From assembly GCA_027038835.1 (NCBI GenBank), contig JALWGC010000009.1, forward strand, positions 62,001 to 126,000: a stretch of DNA of 64,000 nt. Reading direction: 5' to 3'. The notes under the pieces are model-generated. The model saw only the letters and a list, made by a program, of their open reading frames with translations, did not search any database and was not told the DNA's origin. This DNA is from Helicobacteraceae bacterium (GTDB taxonomy: Bacteria > Campylobacterota > Campylobacteria > Campylobacterales > Sulfurimonadaceae). Shown piece after piece: positions 53,070 to 63,899 of this stretch. Numbering within the stretch: position 1 is the first letter of the stretch; each line of letters starts with the position of its first letter. Position numbers and translations under genes: made by a program.

Positions 53070-54161
53070 TTATTCACCTTCGGTGAGTTTACGCATCAAC
53101 TCTTTTACCGAGATGATTTCATCAAGTCTGTAACCGTTGCTTCCGGAGAAGAAAAGCCCCGTTTCCAAATTTCCGTAGTACGCATCGCTAAGGCGGTCGG
53201 CTATACAAAATCCGACTTGTTTCGCCTCTTCCCCTCTATGGCACGGAGCGACACAGTTCGATATACACTTGATAGCAGGACCTTGGCGTTTTTCCACAAG
53301 TTCGGTCAAGTTCGACTTCACGCCGCGCGCAGGGTAACCAACCGGAGATTTCATCAAGATGATGTCCTCCTCCTTGGCTTCGAGCAACACTTTTTTGAGG
53401 TTTTCATGGGCATCGCATTCATGCGTACCTATAAAACGCGTCCCCATCTGCACCCCTTTGGCACCCTTGGCGAACGCTTCTTCGATGTCGTTCTTGTCCC
53501 AAATACCGCCGGCGGCGATTACAGGTATATCTCCCCATTTCGCCGCTTCTTCGACAACCGGTTCTATGAGATTTTCAAGCTGATACTCTTCCATGAAACA
53601 TTGCTCGTAGGTAAAGCCTTGGTGTCCACCACTTTTTGGACCCTCGAGTACGACCGCATCGGGCAAACGGTCGTAACGTTTTTTCCATCTTTTACAAATG
53701 ATGCTGAGCGCTTTTGGGGAAGAGACGATGGGTACGAGCGCCACATCAGGATACCCCTCAGTAAATTCGGGCATGTTCGTCGGCAGTCCGGCACCGGTGA
53801 TGACGATGTCTATCCCCGCTTCACATGCATCGCGCACCACCCTGCCGTAATCGTTGATAGCATAGAGGATGTTCGCAGCCAACGGCTTGTCGCCGCAGAT
53901 TTTTCGCGCATTGTCGATGATGGCGGCAAGCCCCTCGGTAGAGTAGAAATTCGCCGCTTCGAGCGGTCTGTCGGCAACGAGTTTTTTAGCGTGTTTTTTC
54001 TCTTCGTAATACCCCGTACCAACGGCACTTATAACACCCAAACCACCCTCTTTACTTACCGTACCGGCTAATTTGTCCCAACTTATCCCGACACCCATAC
54101 CGCCTTGTACTATCGGCTTCTCGATGGTGTACTTTCCAATTTTCAACGGCTCGAAACTCAT
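53070..54161 (-). CDS. nitronate monooxygenase-like FMN protein
   Basis: A 363-aa TIM-barrel flavoenzyme of the NMO/2-nitropropane dioxygenase/FabK family. Marks: PIVQGGMGVGIS at the N terminus, GGLGVISAVG, GPKSGGHQGFTYEQ, IPVIAAGGIWD and GVQMGTRFIGTHEC, where FMN phosphate binds. The C-terminal CVAPCHRGEEAKQVGFCI Cys-rich stretch might bind metal. Whether it oxidises nitronates is not shown; FabK-like enoyl reductase is an alternative. It starts in TGATG overlap with tyrS. Confidence 0.85.
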   Translation of the reverse strand: MSFEPLKIGKYTIEKPIVQGGMGVGISWDKLAGTVSKEGGLGVISAVGTGYYEEKKHAKKLVADRPLEAANFYSTEGLAAIIDNARKICGDKPLAANILYAINDYGRVVRDACEAGIDIVITGAGLPTNMPEFTEGYPDVALVPIVSSPKALSIICKRWKKRYDRLPDAVVLEGPKSGGHQGFTYEQCFMEEYQLENLIEPVVEEAAKWGDIPVIAAGGIWDKNDIEEAFAKGAKGVQMGTRFIGTHECDAHENLKKVLLEAKEEDIILMKSPVGYPARGVKSNLTELVEKRQGPAIKCISNCVAPCHRGEEAKQVGFCIADRLSDAYYGNLETGLFFSGSNGYRLDEIISVKELMRKLTEGE

Positions 54162-55375
54162 CACTTCACCTTCGCTTTTGCAAATTTTCTTTTCCCCACT
54201 TGGAGGATATATTCTCCCGCTTCAAGCTGTAACTGCTCGTCGCCTACCTTCTCTTGGTCGATTCTCACCGCCCCCTGTTTGATGTCGCGTCTGGCTTGCG
54301 AAGTGGATTTTTCCAACCCCGCTTCCACAAGTGCCTTGGCTATCCAGATAGGTGCTTGAAGTTCCACTTCCTCGATGTCGCTCGGTATCTGACTTTTCGC
54401 ATGGACGCGCTCGAACTCCTCTTTGGCTTTTTGCGCTTCCTCTTGGGTGTGAAAACGCGCCGTAATCTCAAGAGCGAGTTCCTCTTTGACCTTTTTAGGA
54501 TGAAGTTCTCCCGCTTCGACCCCCTTTTTGAGCGAAGCTATCTCTTCGAGTGTTTTCGTGCTCAAAAGCTCGTAGTAGCGCCACATCAACTCATCGGAGA
54601 TGCTTAGCACTTTACCGAACATATCGTTTGGATGTTCCGTAACCCCGATATAGTTGCCAAGACTCTTGCTCATCTTTTGCACGCCATCGAGCCCTTCGAG
54701 TATCGGCATCATCAAAACCGCTTGTTGCTTCCCGACATTGTAGGCTTTTTGAAGCTGTCGCCCCATAAGGAGGTTGAACTTCTGGTCAGTCCCCCCTATC
54801 TCGATATCGCTTTGAAGATGCACGCTGTCGTACCCTTGCAAAAGCGGGTACAAAAATTCACTCACCGCGATAGGAGTGTTGGATGCATAACGCTTGGAGA
54901 AGTCGTCGCGCTCGAGCATTCTTGCGACCGTGAGGTTTTGTGCCAAAGCGATAATCCCTCCCGCACCGAGCGCTTCGAGCCACGATTTGTTGAAAACCAC
55001 GTCGGTTTTTTCGCGATCGAGTATCTTGAACGCTTGGTCGGTGTAGCTTTTGACGTTTTGCGCTATCTCATCGGTCGTGAGCATCTTTCGCGTAGCGCTT
55101 TTTCCAGTCGGATCCCCGATAGTTGCCGTAAAATCTCCTATGAGAAACTGTACTTTAGCGCCATACTTTTGAAAGGTCGCCAACTTTTGCAACAGTACCG
55201 TATGTCCAAGGTGCAAATCGGGAGCGGTTGGATCGAACCCCGCTTTTACCGTATAGGTCTTTCCCTCTTCGAAGTACTCTTTGAGGAGCTTTTCGATCCG
55301 TTCGAGGTCGATTATCTCCGCACTTCCTCTTTGTATCTCACTTAACGCTTCTTCTATCATGCCCGTCCTGTTCAT
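54161..55375 (-). CDS. tyrS: tyrosyl-tRNA synthetase
   Basis: Class I synthetase charging tRNA-Tyr, 404 aa. GFDPTAPDLHLGH (HIGH-like), the tyrosine site DFSKRYASNTPIAVSEFLYP and QKMSKSLGN (KMSKS) are seen, followed by the S4-like C-terminal RNA-binding domain (TSQARRDIKQGAVRID). Of the TyrZ-like long class. Overlaps spoT upstream by ATGA. Confidence 0.96.
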   Translation of the reverse strand: MNRTGMIEEALSEIQRGSAEIIDLERIEKLLKEYFEEGKTYTVKAGFDPTAPDLHLGHTVLLQKLATFQKYGAKVQFLIGDFTATIGDPTGKSATRKMLTTDEIAQNVKSYTDQAFKILDREKTDVVFNKSWLEALGAGGIIALAQNLTVARMLERDDFSKRYASNTPIAVSEFLYPLLQGYDSVHLQSDIEIGGTDQKFNLLMGRQLQKAYNVGKQQAVLMMPILEGLDGVQKMSKSLGNYIGVTEHPNDMFGKVLSISDELMWRYYELLSTKTLEEIASLKKGVEAGELHPKKVKEELALEITARFHTQEEAQKAKEEFERVHAKSQIPSDIEEVELQAPIWIAKALVEAGLEKSTSQARRDIKQGAVRIDQEKVGDEQLQLEAGEYILQVGKRKFAKAKVK

Positions 55376-57525
55376 TGTTTGTATGCATCATCCGTTCGTA
55401 TCATGTGGATGACTTTTATTTTTTGCTCAATTTTACCACGAAGTTCATTAAGTTCGGCTTCGTTGGATTCAAAAAGTATCTCGCAGTAACGATAATACCC
55501 CTCGTTCCCCTCGCTGAACTCGATAGAAATGATGTTGATGTCGAGTTTGGCAAGGTAAGTGAGAAACTCCGCCAAAGCCCCTTTTTTGTTTTGCAGCGAA
55601 ACGATAACCTTGTAGTGGAAGATGTTTTGACTCTCCCATCTGACAAAAACCATTTTTTCGTGTCGGTTTATCTTTTCATGGGCGACTTTACACATCTTGT
55701 GGTGGATATGCACGACCCCTTTTTCCAAAAAGCCCACTATCTCATCACCGAATTTCGGATGGCAACAATAGTCAAACACCACTTTGGATATATGCGAGGC
55801 GGAATATATCTCGATATTGTTGATGGTGTATTGTTTGAGTTTGAATCGGTTGCGCGACAAAAATCGCTTGAAGCGGTTGTTTTGCGCTATCTCCTGCGTG
55901 TAGCGGTTGACAAGCTCGCGCAACTTGTCCAAATCACCCACGACCGCATCGATGGAGGTGCATCCTTGTCTTTGCAGCCACTCTTCGACACGACTATAGT
56001 TGAGGTTCATAACGGTCGATAAGATGTTTTTGCCCACTTGGGTGTTTATCTCTTTGAGGCGCGCATTGCAGATGTGGCGCATGTTCGATTTGGCTTTGGA
56101 GGTTTTGACCGCGTCTATCCAACTGCACCTCGAAATCACCTCATCGGCGGTTTCTATCTTGACGATATCGCCGTTGTGAAGCTCGCTAAGGAGCGAGGAG
56201 CGCTTTTTGTTGATAAGTGCCGCCTTGGCTTTGTTGCCTATCTCCGTATGTACCGCATAGGCAAAATCGAGTGCCACCGCGCCAAGCGGAAGAGTGTAGG
56301 TGTCCCCCTTCGGAGAGAACACCGTGATATCTTCGCTGTAAAGGTCGTTTTTGATAAGCGCGTAGAAATCCTCGATCGTCTCCCCTTGGTACTGCAGATT
56401 GTCAAGCCAGTCGAGTTTGACATGCGCACCGCCGCTTTTGTACTTCCAATGTGCAGCCACACCGAGTTCGGCGGTTTTGTGCATCTCGAACGTGCGTATC
56501 TGCACTTCGAAAATCCCTTTGTCATGAAAAACGGTCGTATGGAGTGTCTGGTAACCGTTTTCTTTGGGGATGGCTATATAGTCTTTGAATCGCGACGCCA
56601 AAGGCTGAAAATGCAGATGCACAAGCCCAAGTACCGTGTAGCAATCTATATCTTTTTTGACCAAAACACGAAGCGCGAGCAAGTCCAGCACCTCATCGAT
56701 ACTTATCCCTTTGCGCTGCATTTTCAAGTAGATGGAATACTTGTGCTTGATGCGCGAGAGTATCTCGAAATCATCTTCGCTAAAGCCGTTTTTTTGCAGC
56801 AATGTCGCCACTTCGGTTTTGAAACTATCGAGGCGCATCTCTATTTGATGGTAGTGGCTTTGAAGGTAGCTTTCTATCTCGTGTTTCTCATCGGGAAACA
56901 GATAGCCAAAACTCAAATCTTCCAAAAGGTTCTTTATAAACGATATCCCGAGCCGATGCGCTATAGGCGCATACACGACCAACGTTTCTTCCGATATACG
57001 TCGCTGTTTGTACGGGGGAAGCGCATCGAGTGTGAGCATGTTGTGCAGTCGGTCGCAAAGTTTCACTACAAGAACACGTACGTCTTTGATGCTGGCTAAA
57101 AGCATCTTTCGAAACGAAAGTGCGGATATAACGAGTTTTTCGTCCGAATTGGAAGGGATAAGTTCTTTGTCGCGTATGGAGTCGATTTTGGTCATACCGT
57201 CAACCAGAAGCGCGACATCTTCGCCATAGAGTTTGGCTATCTCTTCGGTAGTGATGGCGGTATCTTCGACAACATCATGCAAAAGCGCGGCTATCACCAT
57301 CGACTCGTCCCCGCTTAACGCAGCGACGATCGAGGCGACGATGATAGGGTGCACCACATAGGGTTCACCGCTTTTTCGCTTTTGTTCTTTGTGCGCTTCT
57401 TTCGCGAAAAAAAGCGCACTCTCGATATTGCCGGTTTTTTCTATCTTCGAGTAGAGGAACTCTTCTGCGGAAGGGACATCTTTGAGATGTTTGATTTTAT
57501 GGATGTCGAGTCGATCGAGTGCCAA
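55372..57525 (-). CDS. spoT: bifunctional (p)ppGpp synthetase/hydrolase
   Basis: Stringent-response enzyme of the Rel/SpoT type, 717 aa. The HD hydrolase site is intact (YVVHPIIVAS, HDVVEDT at 83-89), so is the synthetase domain (RIKHKYSIYLKMQRKGIS, KDYIAIPKENGYQTLHTTV), then TGS (ITVFSPKGDTYTLPLGAV) and a C-terminal ACT domain (VIVSLQNKKGALAEFLTYLA). Both activities are likely. The start is TTG as no ATG is available before the conserved region. It follows rpoZ and leads tyrS. Confidence 0.95.
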   Translation of the reverse strand: MALDRLDIHKIKHLKDVPSAEEFLYSKIEKTGNIESALFFAKEAHKEQKRKSGEPYVVHPIIVASIVAALSGDESMVIAALLHDVVEDTAITTEEIAKLYGEDVALLVDGMTKIDSIRDKELIPSNSDEKLVISALSFRKMLLASIKDVRVLVVKLCDRLHNMLTLDALPPYKQRRISEETLVVYAPIAHRLGISFIKNLLEDLSFGYLFPDEKHEIESYLQSHYHQIEMRLDSFKTEVATLLQKNGFSEDDFEILSRIKHKYSIYLKMQRKGISIDEVLDLLALRVLVKKDIDCYTVLGLVHLHFQPLASRFKDYIAIPKENGYQTLHTTVFHDKGIFEVQIRTFEMHKTAELGVAAHWKYKSGGAHVKLDWLDNLQYQGETIEDFYALIKNDLYSEDITVFSPKGDTYTLPLGAVALDFAYAVHTEIGNKAKAALINKKRSSLLSELHNGDIVKIETADEVISRCSWIDAVKTSKAKSNMRHICNARLKEINTQVGKNILSTVMNLNYSRVEEWLQRQGCTSIDAVVGDLDKLRELVNRYTQEIAQNNRFKRFLSRNRFKLKQYTINNIEIYSASHISKVVFDYCCHPKFGDEIVGFLEKGVVHIHHKMCKVAHEKINRHEKMVFVRWESQNIFHYKVIVSLQNKKGALAEFLTYLAKLDINIISIEFSEGNEGYYRYCEILFESNEAELNELRGKIEQKIKVIHMIRTDDAYKQ

Positions 57526-57530
57526 AACGG

Positions 57531-57755
57531 TTACTTGTTATCTACGAAACCTTTGATAGTGACCAACCCTTCGGCGATCTCCATAAGTGCCAAATCGGTC
57601 GGTTTGATCTCTTTGATGTTGGCACTGAGTTTGCTCGGCGCACCGTTTACGAGTTCGTCCGCTCTTTTGGCTACCGCCAAAGAAAGCTGATATCTGTCTA
57701 TCTCCGGATTGTTTTGAAGTACTTTCGCCGTTAGTTCTTCGATTTTGATTGTCAT
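57531..57755 (-). CDS. rpoZ: RNA polymerase omega subunit
   Basis: A 74-aa omega: MTIKIEELTAKVLQNNPEIDRYQLSLAVAKRADEL is the conserved part (listed only in short: LSLAVAKRADEL), then LALMEIAEG. Small subunit that helps beta-prime fold and mediates ppGpp response. Lies just before spoT, as is widespread. Confidence 0.94.
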   Translation of the reverse strand: MTIKIEELTAKVLQNNPEIDRYQLSLAVAKRADELVNGAPSKLSANIKEIKPTDLALMEIAEGLVTIKGFVDNK

Positions 57756-57768
57756 TGTTTCTCCTGAA

Positions 57769-58497
<729 letters not shown>

Positions 58498-58540
58498 TTA
58501 GATTTTCGCATTATAGTAAAAATCTGCTTTGAAAATGCTT

Positions 58541-58909
58541 TTACATCAAGCCCATCGATTGCATCGTGAGTTTTCCCTCTTCGCTGATTTTGCTTTGATC
58601 CCAAGGTGGGTCGAAAACGACATCGACTTCAAGCTCTTCAAGTGAACCGTCTTCGATATGGTTTGGGATGTTCTTGACCATATCGACGATAACCTGACTC
58701 ATCGAACAGCTTGGAGAAGTAAGTGTCATCGTTACCTTGCAACGGTTGAGCTTGGTCGTTTCATCTTTATGGCATGTAACATCGTAGATAAGTCCAAGGT
58801 TGTAGATATCTACCGGTATCTCCGGGTCGAAAATCTTTTGCAACTCCTCGATGACCCGCTCTTTTGTTTCTTCAGGCGTTACCAAGCGGATGTCTTTTTG
58901 CTCTCTCAT
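58541..58909 (-). CDS. SufT/MIP18-family iron-sulfur assembly protein
   Basis: A 122-aa DUF59 protein: KIFDPEIPVDIYNLGLIYDV and TLTSPSCSMSQ with the conserved Cys, and VVFDPPWDQ near the end. Members (SufT, PaaD, MIP18) help mature Fe-S proteins. The ATG at 58909 has AAGGAG upstream and overlaps the sufE stop by ATGA; the frame-open GTG at 58924 is less likely. Last gene of the leftward suf operon. Confidence 0.9.
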   Translation of the reverse strand: MREQKDIRLVTPEETKERVIEELQKIFDPEIPVDIYNLGLIYDVTCHKDETTKLNRCKVTMTLTSPSCSMSQVIVDMVKNIPNHIEDGSLEELEVDVVFDPPWDQSKISEEGKLTMQSMGLM

Positions 58910-59325
58910 GTGCGCTCCTTGCACTTTTTTGCGTAAGTGTAGAGTTTGTTCAAAAACGCCTCCATACTTTTTTGGCGAACCGGCGAGAGATGCTCCAAAA
59001 TACCGAGTTTCTCAAGCTCTTTTGGATTGAAAGCGAGAATCTCGTCTGCGTTTGCACCGCTGAATATGTCCAAAAGCATCACGAGCATCCCTTTTGCCAT
59101 CTCGCTCGTTCCCTCGCCCCGTAAAAACAAACGCCCGTCTTGACATGAAGCGACCAGCCATGCGGGAGATGCACACCCTTCTATGAACGTCGCGTCGTTT
59201 TTCTCCCCCGCTTCCAAAGGGGTATGGCGTTTGCCGATGTCGAAAATGTAATCGAACTTTTCGTTCGGGGTTTCGAACAGATCCAAATCTTCTATGTATC
59301 GCTGCAGTTTTTCTTGCAAACTCAT
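58906..59325 (-). CDS. sufE: SufE sulfur acceptor
   Basis: Accepts persulfide from the cysteine desulfurase and passes it to SufBCD. The 139-aa protein has the catalytic Cys loop FIEGCASPAWLVA near residue 51 and GEGTSEMAKGMLV. It overlaps sufD by TAATG and sufT-like by ATGA. The presence of SufE implies a SufS elsewhere. Confidence 0.92.
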   Translation of the reverse strand: MSLQEKLQRYIEDLDLFETPNEKFDYIFDIGKRHTPLEAGEKNDATFIEGCASPAWLVASCQDGRLFLRGEGTSEMAKGMLVMLLDIFSGANADEILAFNPKELEKLGILEHLSPVRQKSMEAFLNKLYTYAKKCKERT

Positions 59326-60512
59326 TATCTTTCCCCCAACACCATATCTTCGCAGTTATGGCACGTAGCGATGCACTCCAACTGCCCCTCACCGTAATAT
59401 GCCCGCTCGAACGCCAAATGGATCGCTTCGACAACCGCTTTATCACTTACGTCGTCGATGATTTCGTTGGCAAACGCCAATATCAGCATCTTTTTGGCTT
59501 CTTCATACACGATGCCGCGAGAACGCAAGTAAAACAGCTGATCTTCGTCCAATTCTCCGATGGTAGAGCCATGACTCGCTTCGACGTCGTCGATGTTGAT
59601 GACTAGTTGCGGTTTACTTGCCATATACGCACCGTCGTTGAGAAGTACGGCGCTGGAATTTTGGTGCGCTTTAGCACCCGCACCGTTGTGGGTGATCTCT
59701 ATAAGCGCATCGAAAATCCCCCGCGCACCGTCTTGGAGGATGTTCTTGGCAACTTGTTCGCTTCTTGCCCCTTTGGCATCGTGAATGAGTCTCGAGACCG
59801 TTCCCCGTTTCGCCGACGACTTGGCAAAAAGGAGATGTTTCGCAACCACTTGTGCCTCTTCGCCGATGTGCGCATCTACAAGCTCCAAGCCGCTCCCATC
59901 GCCAAAGTCGAACGTAAAGAGCTTCACGCTTGCTTGTTTCTCCACCTTTATGAAATTGGAGTGTATCGGCACGTAAGCGTCGTTTCCAAGGGTTTGTTCC
60001 TTGATGATCTCCACACGCGCATCACGCCCTACAAAAAGATCGAACCCTTGCAATACCACACTCTCTTGCGAGCCGCATTCGACAAAACGCTCGATTATCT
60101 TCACCGAGACGTTCGGCGCTACTTTGAAAACGAGACGATACGCACGAAGAGCCCCTTTTTCTTCGAACTTGTGTTCTATATTCAAAACGGTATCGGTTTT
60201 GAACTCCAACGTTATAACCTCTTGGCTCAAAGCGTGCGAAACGAAATAAAGCGGATCGAAATGCTCGCTAAAAAGCTCTCTTTCTTCGCTAAACGTAACC
60301 TCTACATTTTGTGGAATTCGGGTGAGAACACCATCTGTTATCTCAAGACTCTTCCCTTGCTTCGGTGCTGTTTTTTGCGCTTTTGTCCACTTGCATTGTC
60401 GCCCTAAAAGCTTCTCTATGTCGAAGTAGCGGTACGGCTCGCTTTTTTTTGTCGGCAAAGGAAGCTTTGGTGCGTGGTTTTGGAGTATCTCTTTGAGTGT
60501 TCTTTCCTCCAT
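59325..60512 (-). CDS. sufD: Fe-S scaffold subunit SufD
   Basis: Partner of SufB in the SufBC2D scaffold. The 395-aa beta-helix protein shows FERAYYG in the C-terminal helix bundle, VEASHGSTIGEL and YLRSRGI, the usual SufB/D C-terminal marks. Start at ATG 60512 with GGGGAGT upstream, one base after the sufC stop; the frame is open 28 more codons but these lie inside sufC. Confidence 0.93.
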   Translation of the reverse strand: MEERTLKEILQNHAPKLPLPTKKSEPYRYFDIEKLLGRQCKWTKAQKTAPKQGKSLEITDGVLTRIPQNVEVTFSEERELFSEHFDPLYFVSHALSQEVITLEFKTDTVLNIEHKFEEKGALRAYRLVFKVAPNVSVKIIERFVECGSQESVVLQGFDLFVGRDARVEIIKEQTLGNDAYVPIHSNFIKVEKQASVKLFTFDFGDGSGLELVDAHIGEEAQVVAKHLLFAKSSAKRGTVSRLIHDAKGARSEQVAKNILQDGARGIFDALIEITHNGAGAKAHQNSSAVLLNDGAYMASKPQLVINIDDVEASHGSTIGELDEDQLFYLRSRGIVYEEAKKMLILAFANEIIDDVSDKAVVEAIHLAFERAYYGEGQLECIATCHNCEDMVLGER

Positions 60513-60513
60513 C

Positions 60514-61266
60514 TTACGACTCCCCAAGCGCGGCATAACCCTCCGCTTCGAGTTTTTCCACCAACTCCGCTCCCGCGGTTTTGACAATCTGGCCATCTTT
60601 TAGTACATGCACGTAGTCGGGCTTGACATAGTCCAAAATACGGCTGTAATGGGTGATAATGAGAAACGTTCTCTTCCCGTCGTTAAGTTTGTTGATCCCC
60701 TCGCTTACCGCTTTGAGCGCGTCGATGTCAAGTCCGGAGTCAATCTCGTCAAGGATGATGAAATCAGGCTCCAAAAGAAGCATCTGCAACGTTTCGTTAC
60801 GCTTTTTCTCCCCTCCTGAGAACCCTTCGTTCAAAGAGCGGTTTAGCAGTTCGGTTTTCATCCCAAGCTCGTTGGCAAGCTCTCTTGCTTTACGCAAAAA
60901 TTCCGCGGCGTTGAGCTCCTCTTTCCCCTCGAACTTCCGTTTGGCATTCACTGCCGTTCGTAAAAAGTACGCATTGCTCACCCCCGGTATCTCTACCGGG
61001 TTTTGAAAACTCAAAAACACCCCCTTAAGCGCTCTTGTTTCGGGTTCTTCGTTGGTTATGTCCTCCCCTTTGTAGCGGATGGTACCCTCGGTTATCTCGA
61101 CATCGTAATGCCCCACTATCGCTTTGGAGAGGGTCGATTTCCCTGCACCGTTTGGTCCCATAATGACATGGACTTTCCCCTCTTCAAGTTCAAGGTTCAA
61201 CCCTTTGAGTATCTTCTTTTCGCCTATTTGTGCATATAAATTCTCTATTTGTACCATTTTGCTCAT
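60514..61266 (-). CDS. sufC: Fe-S assembly ATPase SufC
   Basis: ABC-type ATPase of the SufBC2D complex, 250 aa. Walker [10 protein letters not shown] (near residue 36), [13 protein letters not shown] (Q-loop), [13 protein letters not shown] signature, [12 protein letters not shown] Walker B and ITHYSRIL. Overlaps sufB by ATGA. Confidence 0.97.
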   Translation of the reverse strand: MSKMVQIENLYAQIGEKKILKGLNLELEEGKVHVIMGPNGAGKSTLSKAIVGHYDVEITEGTIRYKGEDITNEEPETRALKGVFLSFQNPVEIPGVSNAYFLRTAVNAKRKFEGKEELNAAEFLRKARELANELGMKTELLNRSLNEGFSGGEKKRNETLQMLLLEPDFIILDEIDSGLDIDALKAVSEGINKLNDGKRTFLIITHYSRILDYVKPDYVHVLKDGQIVKTAGAELVEKLEAEGYAALGES

Positions 61267-62696
61267 CCTACACTTCCTTCCAATGTCAATTCCAACAACG
61301 CTCTTGCTTCAACCGCGTACTCCATCGGCAATTGGTTGAACACCTCTTTACAAAAACCATGCACTATCATGCTTACCGCATCTTCCTCGTTTATACCACG
61401 CTGACGCAAGTAAAAAAGCTGTTCGTCGCTTATCTTCGTCGTGGTCGCTTCGTGTTCCACTTTCGCACCTGCGGATTTGTTCTCGAGGTATGGAAACGTA
61501 TGCGCTCCACACTCGCTACCGATAAGGAGCGAGTCGCACTCGCTGAAGTTGTGCGCACCGTGAGCGTCTTTACCCATCTTCACAAGCCCGCGATAGCTGT
61601 TTTGCCCTTTCATCGCCGAGATACCTTTGGAGATGATGGTCGAACTCGTATTCTTTCCAAGGTGGATCATCTTCGTTCCCGTATCCGCTTGCTGTGCGAG
61701 CGTCGTTACCGCAACGGAATAGAACTCTCCCACGCTGCCGTCCCCTTGGAGGATGCAACTTGGGTACTTCCACGTTATCACCGAACCGGTTTCCACCTGA
61801 GTCCAGCTGATTTTGGAGTTTTCCCCCTTGCAGATTCCCCGTTTGGTAACGAAATTATAGATTCCCCCTTTACCTTCTTTGTCGCCGGGATACCAGTTTT
61901 GGATGGTGGAGTATTTTATCTCGGCGTCTTTGAGTGCAACGAGTTCCACAACTGCCGCATGCAGCTGTGAATCGTCCCGCATAGGAGCCGAGCACCCTTC
62001 GTTGTAGCTAACGTAACTCCCTTCATCGGCAACGATGAGAGTACGCTCGAACTGTCCGGTATTCAAAGCGTTGATACGAAAGTAGGTTGAGAGTTCCATA
62101 GGGCAGCGCACCCCTTTTGGGATGTACACGAACGTCCCGTCGGTAAAGACGGCGGAGTTGAGCGCGGCGAAGAAGTTGTCTGTCATGGGTACGACGCTGA
62201 ACATGTACTTCTTGATAAGCTCCGGATAGTCGTTGATAGCCTCGGAGATGGAACAAAAGATAATGCCGTGTTTTTTCAGCTCCTCGCTAAAAGTGGTCTT
62301 GACCGAAACCGAGTCCACCACCGCATCGACGGCGATCCCTTGGAGCTGTTTTTGCTCTTCGAGCGGGATACCGAGTTTTTCGTACGCTTCCAAAATCTTC
62401 GGATCGACCTCGTCGAGACTTTCGGGCGCTTGTTTTGGAGCGGAAAAGTAAGAAATAGCTTGGTAGTCTATGGGTTCGTACTCCACATGACCCCAATGGG
62501 GCTCTTCCATCTTTTTCCATTTTTCAAACGCTTTTAGGCGTAGTTCCGTCATCCATTCCGGTTCGTTTTTCTTCTTCGAAATGTAGCGGATGGTCTCTTC
62601 ACTCAGACCCGGTGGAACGGTGTCTTGTTCTATGTCTATCTCGAAACCGAGCTTGTAATCACCCGTTATCGCTTTGTCTATCTCCTCTTGCGCCAT
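61263..62696 (-). CDS. sufB: Fe-S scaffold subunit SufB
   Basis: Core scaffold where the cluster is built, 477 aa. Seen are [48 protein letters not shown] and LYLRQRGI-like [13 protein letters not shown] near the C terminus. Good AGGAG before ATG. First gene of the leftward sufB-C-D-E-T operon. Spacer 62697-62840 upstream holds the promoter; nothing else is seen in it. Confidence 0.97.
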   Translation of the reverse strand: MAQEEIDKAITGDYKLGFEIDIEQDTVPPGLSEETIRYISKKKNEPEWMTELRLKAFEKWKKMEEPHWGHVEYEPIDYQAISYFSAPKQAPESLDEVDPKILEAYEKLGIPLEEQKQLQGIAVDAVVDSVSVKTTFSEELKKHGIIFCSISEAINDYPELIKKYMFSVVPMTDNFFAALNSAVFTDGTFVYIPKGVRCPMELSTYFRINALNTGQFERTLIVADEGSYVSYNEGCSAPMRDDSQLHAAVVELVALKDAEIKYSTIQNWYPGDKEGKGGIYNFVTKRGICKGENSKISWTQVETGSVITWKYPSCILQGDGSVGEFYSVAVTTLAQQADTGTKMIHLGKNTSSTIISKGISAMKGQNSYRGLVKMGKDAHGAHNFSECDSLLIGSECGAHTFPYLENKSAGAKVEHEATTTKISDEQLFYLRQRGINEEDAVSMIVHGFCKEVFNQLPMEYAVEARALLELTLEGSVG

Positions 62697-62840
62697 CGCT
62701 TCTCCTAAAATTCTCTATCTGAAGACTTCTTGCAAAACTTCTAATAAGTAGTCTATAGCATTGTATCACGAAATCATTAAAAAAAATTTACCGTTTGAAG
62801 TAAATGCCAAACCTCAGTTAAGCGAATGAAATTTTCTCGC

Positions 62841-63272
62841 CTACTCCTCACCGTATGCCCATTTCTCGACAATCTCTTTCTCTTTTTTCGAAATCTTCGC
62901 TTCGCTATGTGCCCAAAGGTAGTCTTTTAGCGGCATGGTCGTGCCTGTTTTTTGCGCTATTGCATCTTTGAGTTTGAATTTTTTCTTCTGAGAATAACTG
63001 TTCCACTCATCGAAATTCAGCGCCAATCTTCCGTTTTTGACATGGTCCATCACGCTCCATGACATAGGAAAAACGTAGCTATACCACGGCCATCTCGTTT
63101 GGTTGGAGTGGCAATCGTAACATGAACGTTTGAAAATCTCCATCACCTCTTTGGGTGCTTTTAAAGACAAAGAAGGGTCGGTTTTTGGGTTTTCTCTCGT
63201 ACCGTAAGGCAACAGCGACATCAAAACGAACAAACCTACAAGCGTAGGTAGTAAAATCTTCAACGTATTCAT
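62841..63272 (-). CDS. heme-binding domain protein (Haem_bd type)
   Basis: A 143-aa exported protein with an N-terminal hydrophobic anchor (LLPTLVGLFVLMSLLP) and one heme c site CYDCH in FKRSCYDCHSNQTRWPWYS, then SWSVMDHVKNGRLALNFDEW, the signature of the Haem_bd family. Met in TTMPLKDY is a candidate sixth ligand. Probably a membrane-anchored periplasmic electron carrier. Alone on the minus strand. Confidence 0.88.
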   Translation of the reverse strand: MNTLKILLPTLVGLFVLMSLLPYGTRENPKTDPSLSLKAPKEVMEIFKRSCYDCHSNQTRWPWYSYVFPMSWSVMDHVKNGRLALNFDEWNSYSQKKKFKLKDAIAQKTGTTMPLKDYLWAHSEAKISKKEKEIVEKWAYGEE

Positions 63273-63334
63273 GGCAAATCACTCCCAAAAAAATTTTTTG
63301 CAATTGTATCTTGTGAGTGATTTACTTCGGTTAA

Positions 63335-63769
63335 CTATTTGCCGATAACCGGCATCTTTTCAAGCTGCTTGGCATGCGATGGAGTGGTCGATTTTTCTTC
63401 GTGATTCATGTAATATGCCGCTTTATCGACAAAATGTTGCAAAGAGAAACCGGAGTCTTGCTCCTTTTTCTTGGAAACATGGCTTCGTTGTCGCTCTTGT
63501 AGTTTGGAGGGCACCTTTGCTCGAGTTTCTTCGGCGGAGTCCGTTTGTAACACCTCTTCGCTCTTTTTTTCTTCGAACCCTTGTGTGTTTTTCTCCCAGT
63601 CGTTCTTAAGCCAACTGTCCATATGGCGTTGCATCCAGCCGTTTCGTTTTTTTTCCGCACTCGATTTGGAAATCTTGTTCAGCGCACCGTTTTGCGAAGG
63701 TGTTGGGCTGCTTTGTGTTCCACAACCGACTAAAGTGAGTAGTATCGTAACAGTCAATAGAGTTTTCAT
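63335..63769 (-). CDS. hypothetical lipoprotein
   Basis: A 144-aa protein with lipobox LVGC at the end of a short signal peptide, a charged, Ser/Lys/Glu-rich mature part and a helical C-terminal stretch (QHFVDKAAYYMNHEEK). I do not recognise a family. Alone, divergent from the porin gene; spacer 63770-63899 holds the porin promoter. Confidence 0.65.
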   Translation of the reverse strand: MKTLLTVTILLTLVGCGTQSSPTPSQNGALNKISKSSAEKKRNGWMQRHMDSWLKNDWEKNTQGFEEKKSEEVLQTDSAEETRAKVPSKLQERQRSHVSKKKEQDSGFSLQHFVDKAAYYMNHEEKSTTPSHAKQLEKMPVIGK

Positions 63770-63899
63770 AACGAAAATGCTACCATATCATAGGTAAATG
63801 AAATAATTTAAGGAAACTTGTCAAAATTTGTGTTAAAATTACGGCGAAATTAAGTTTTGAGTCCATCTCACGACTTATATCGCAACATAAGGAGAATAT

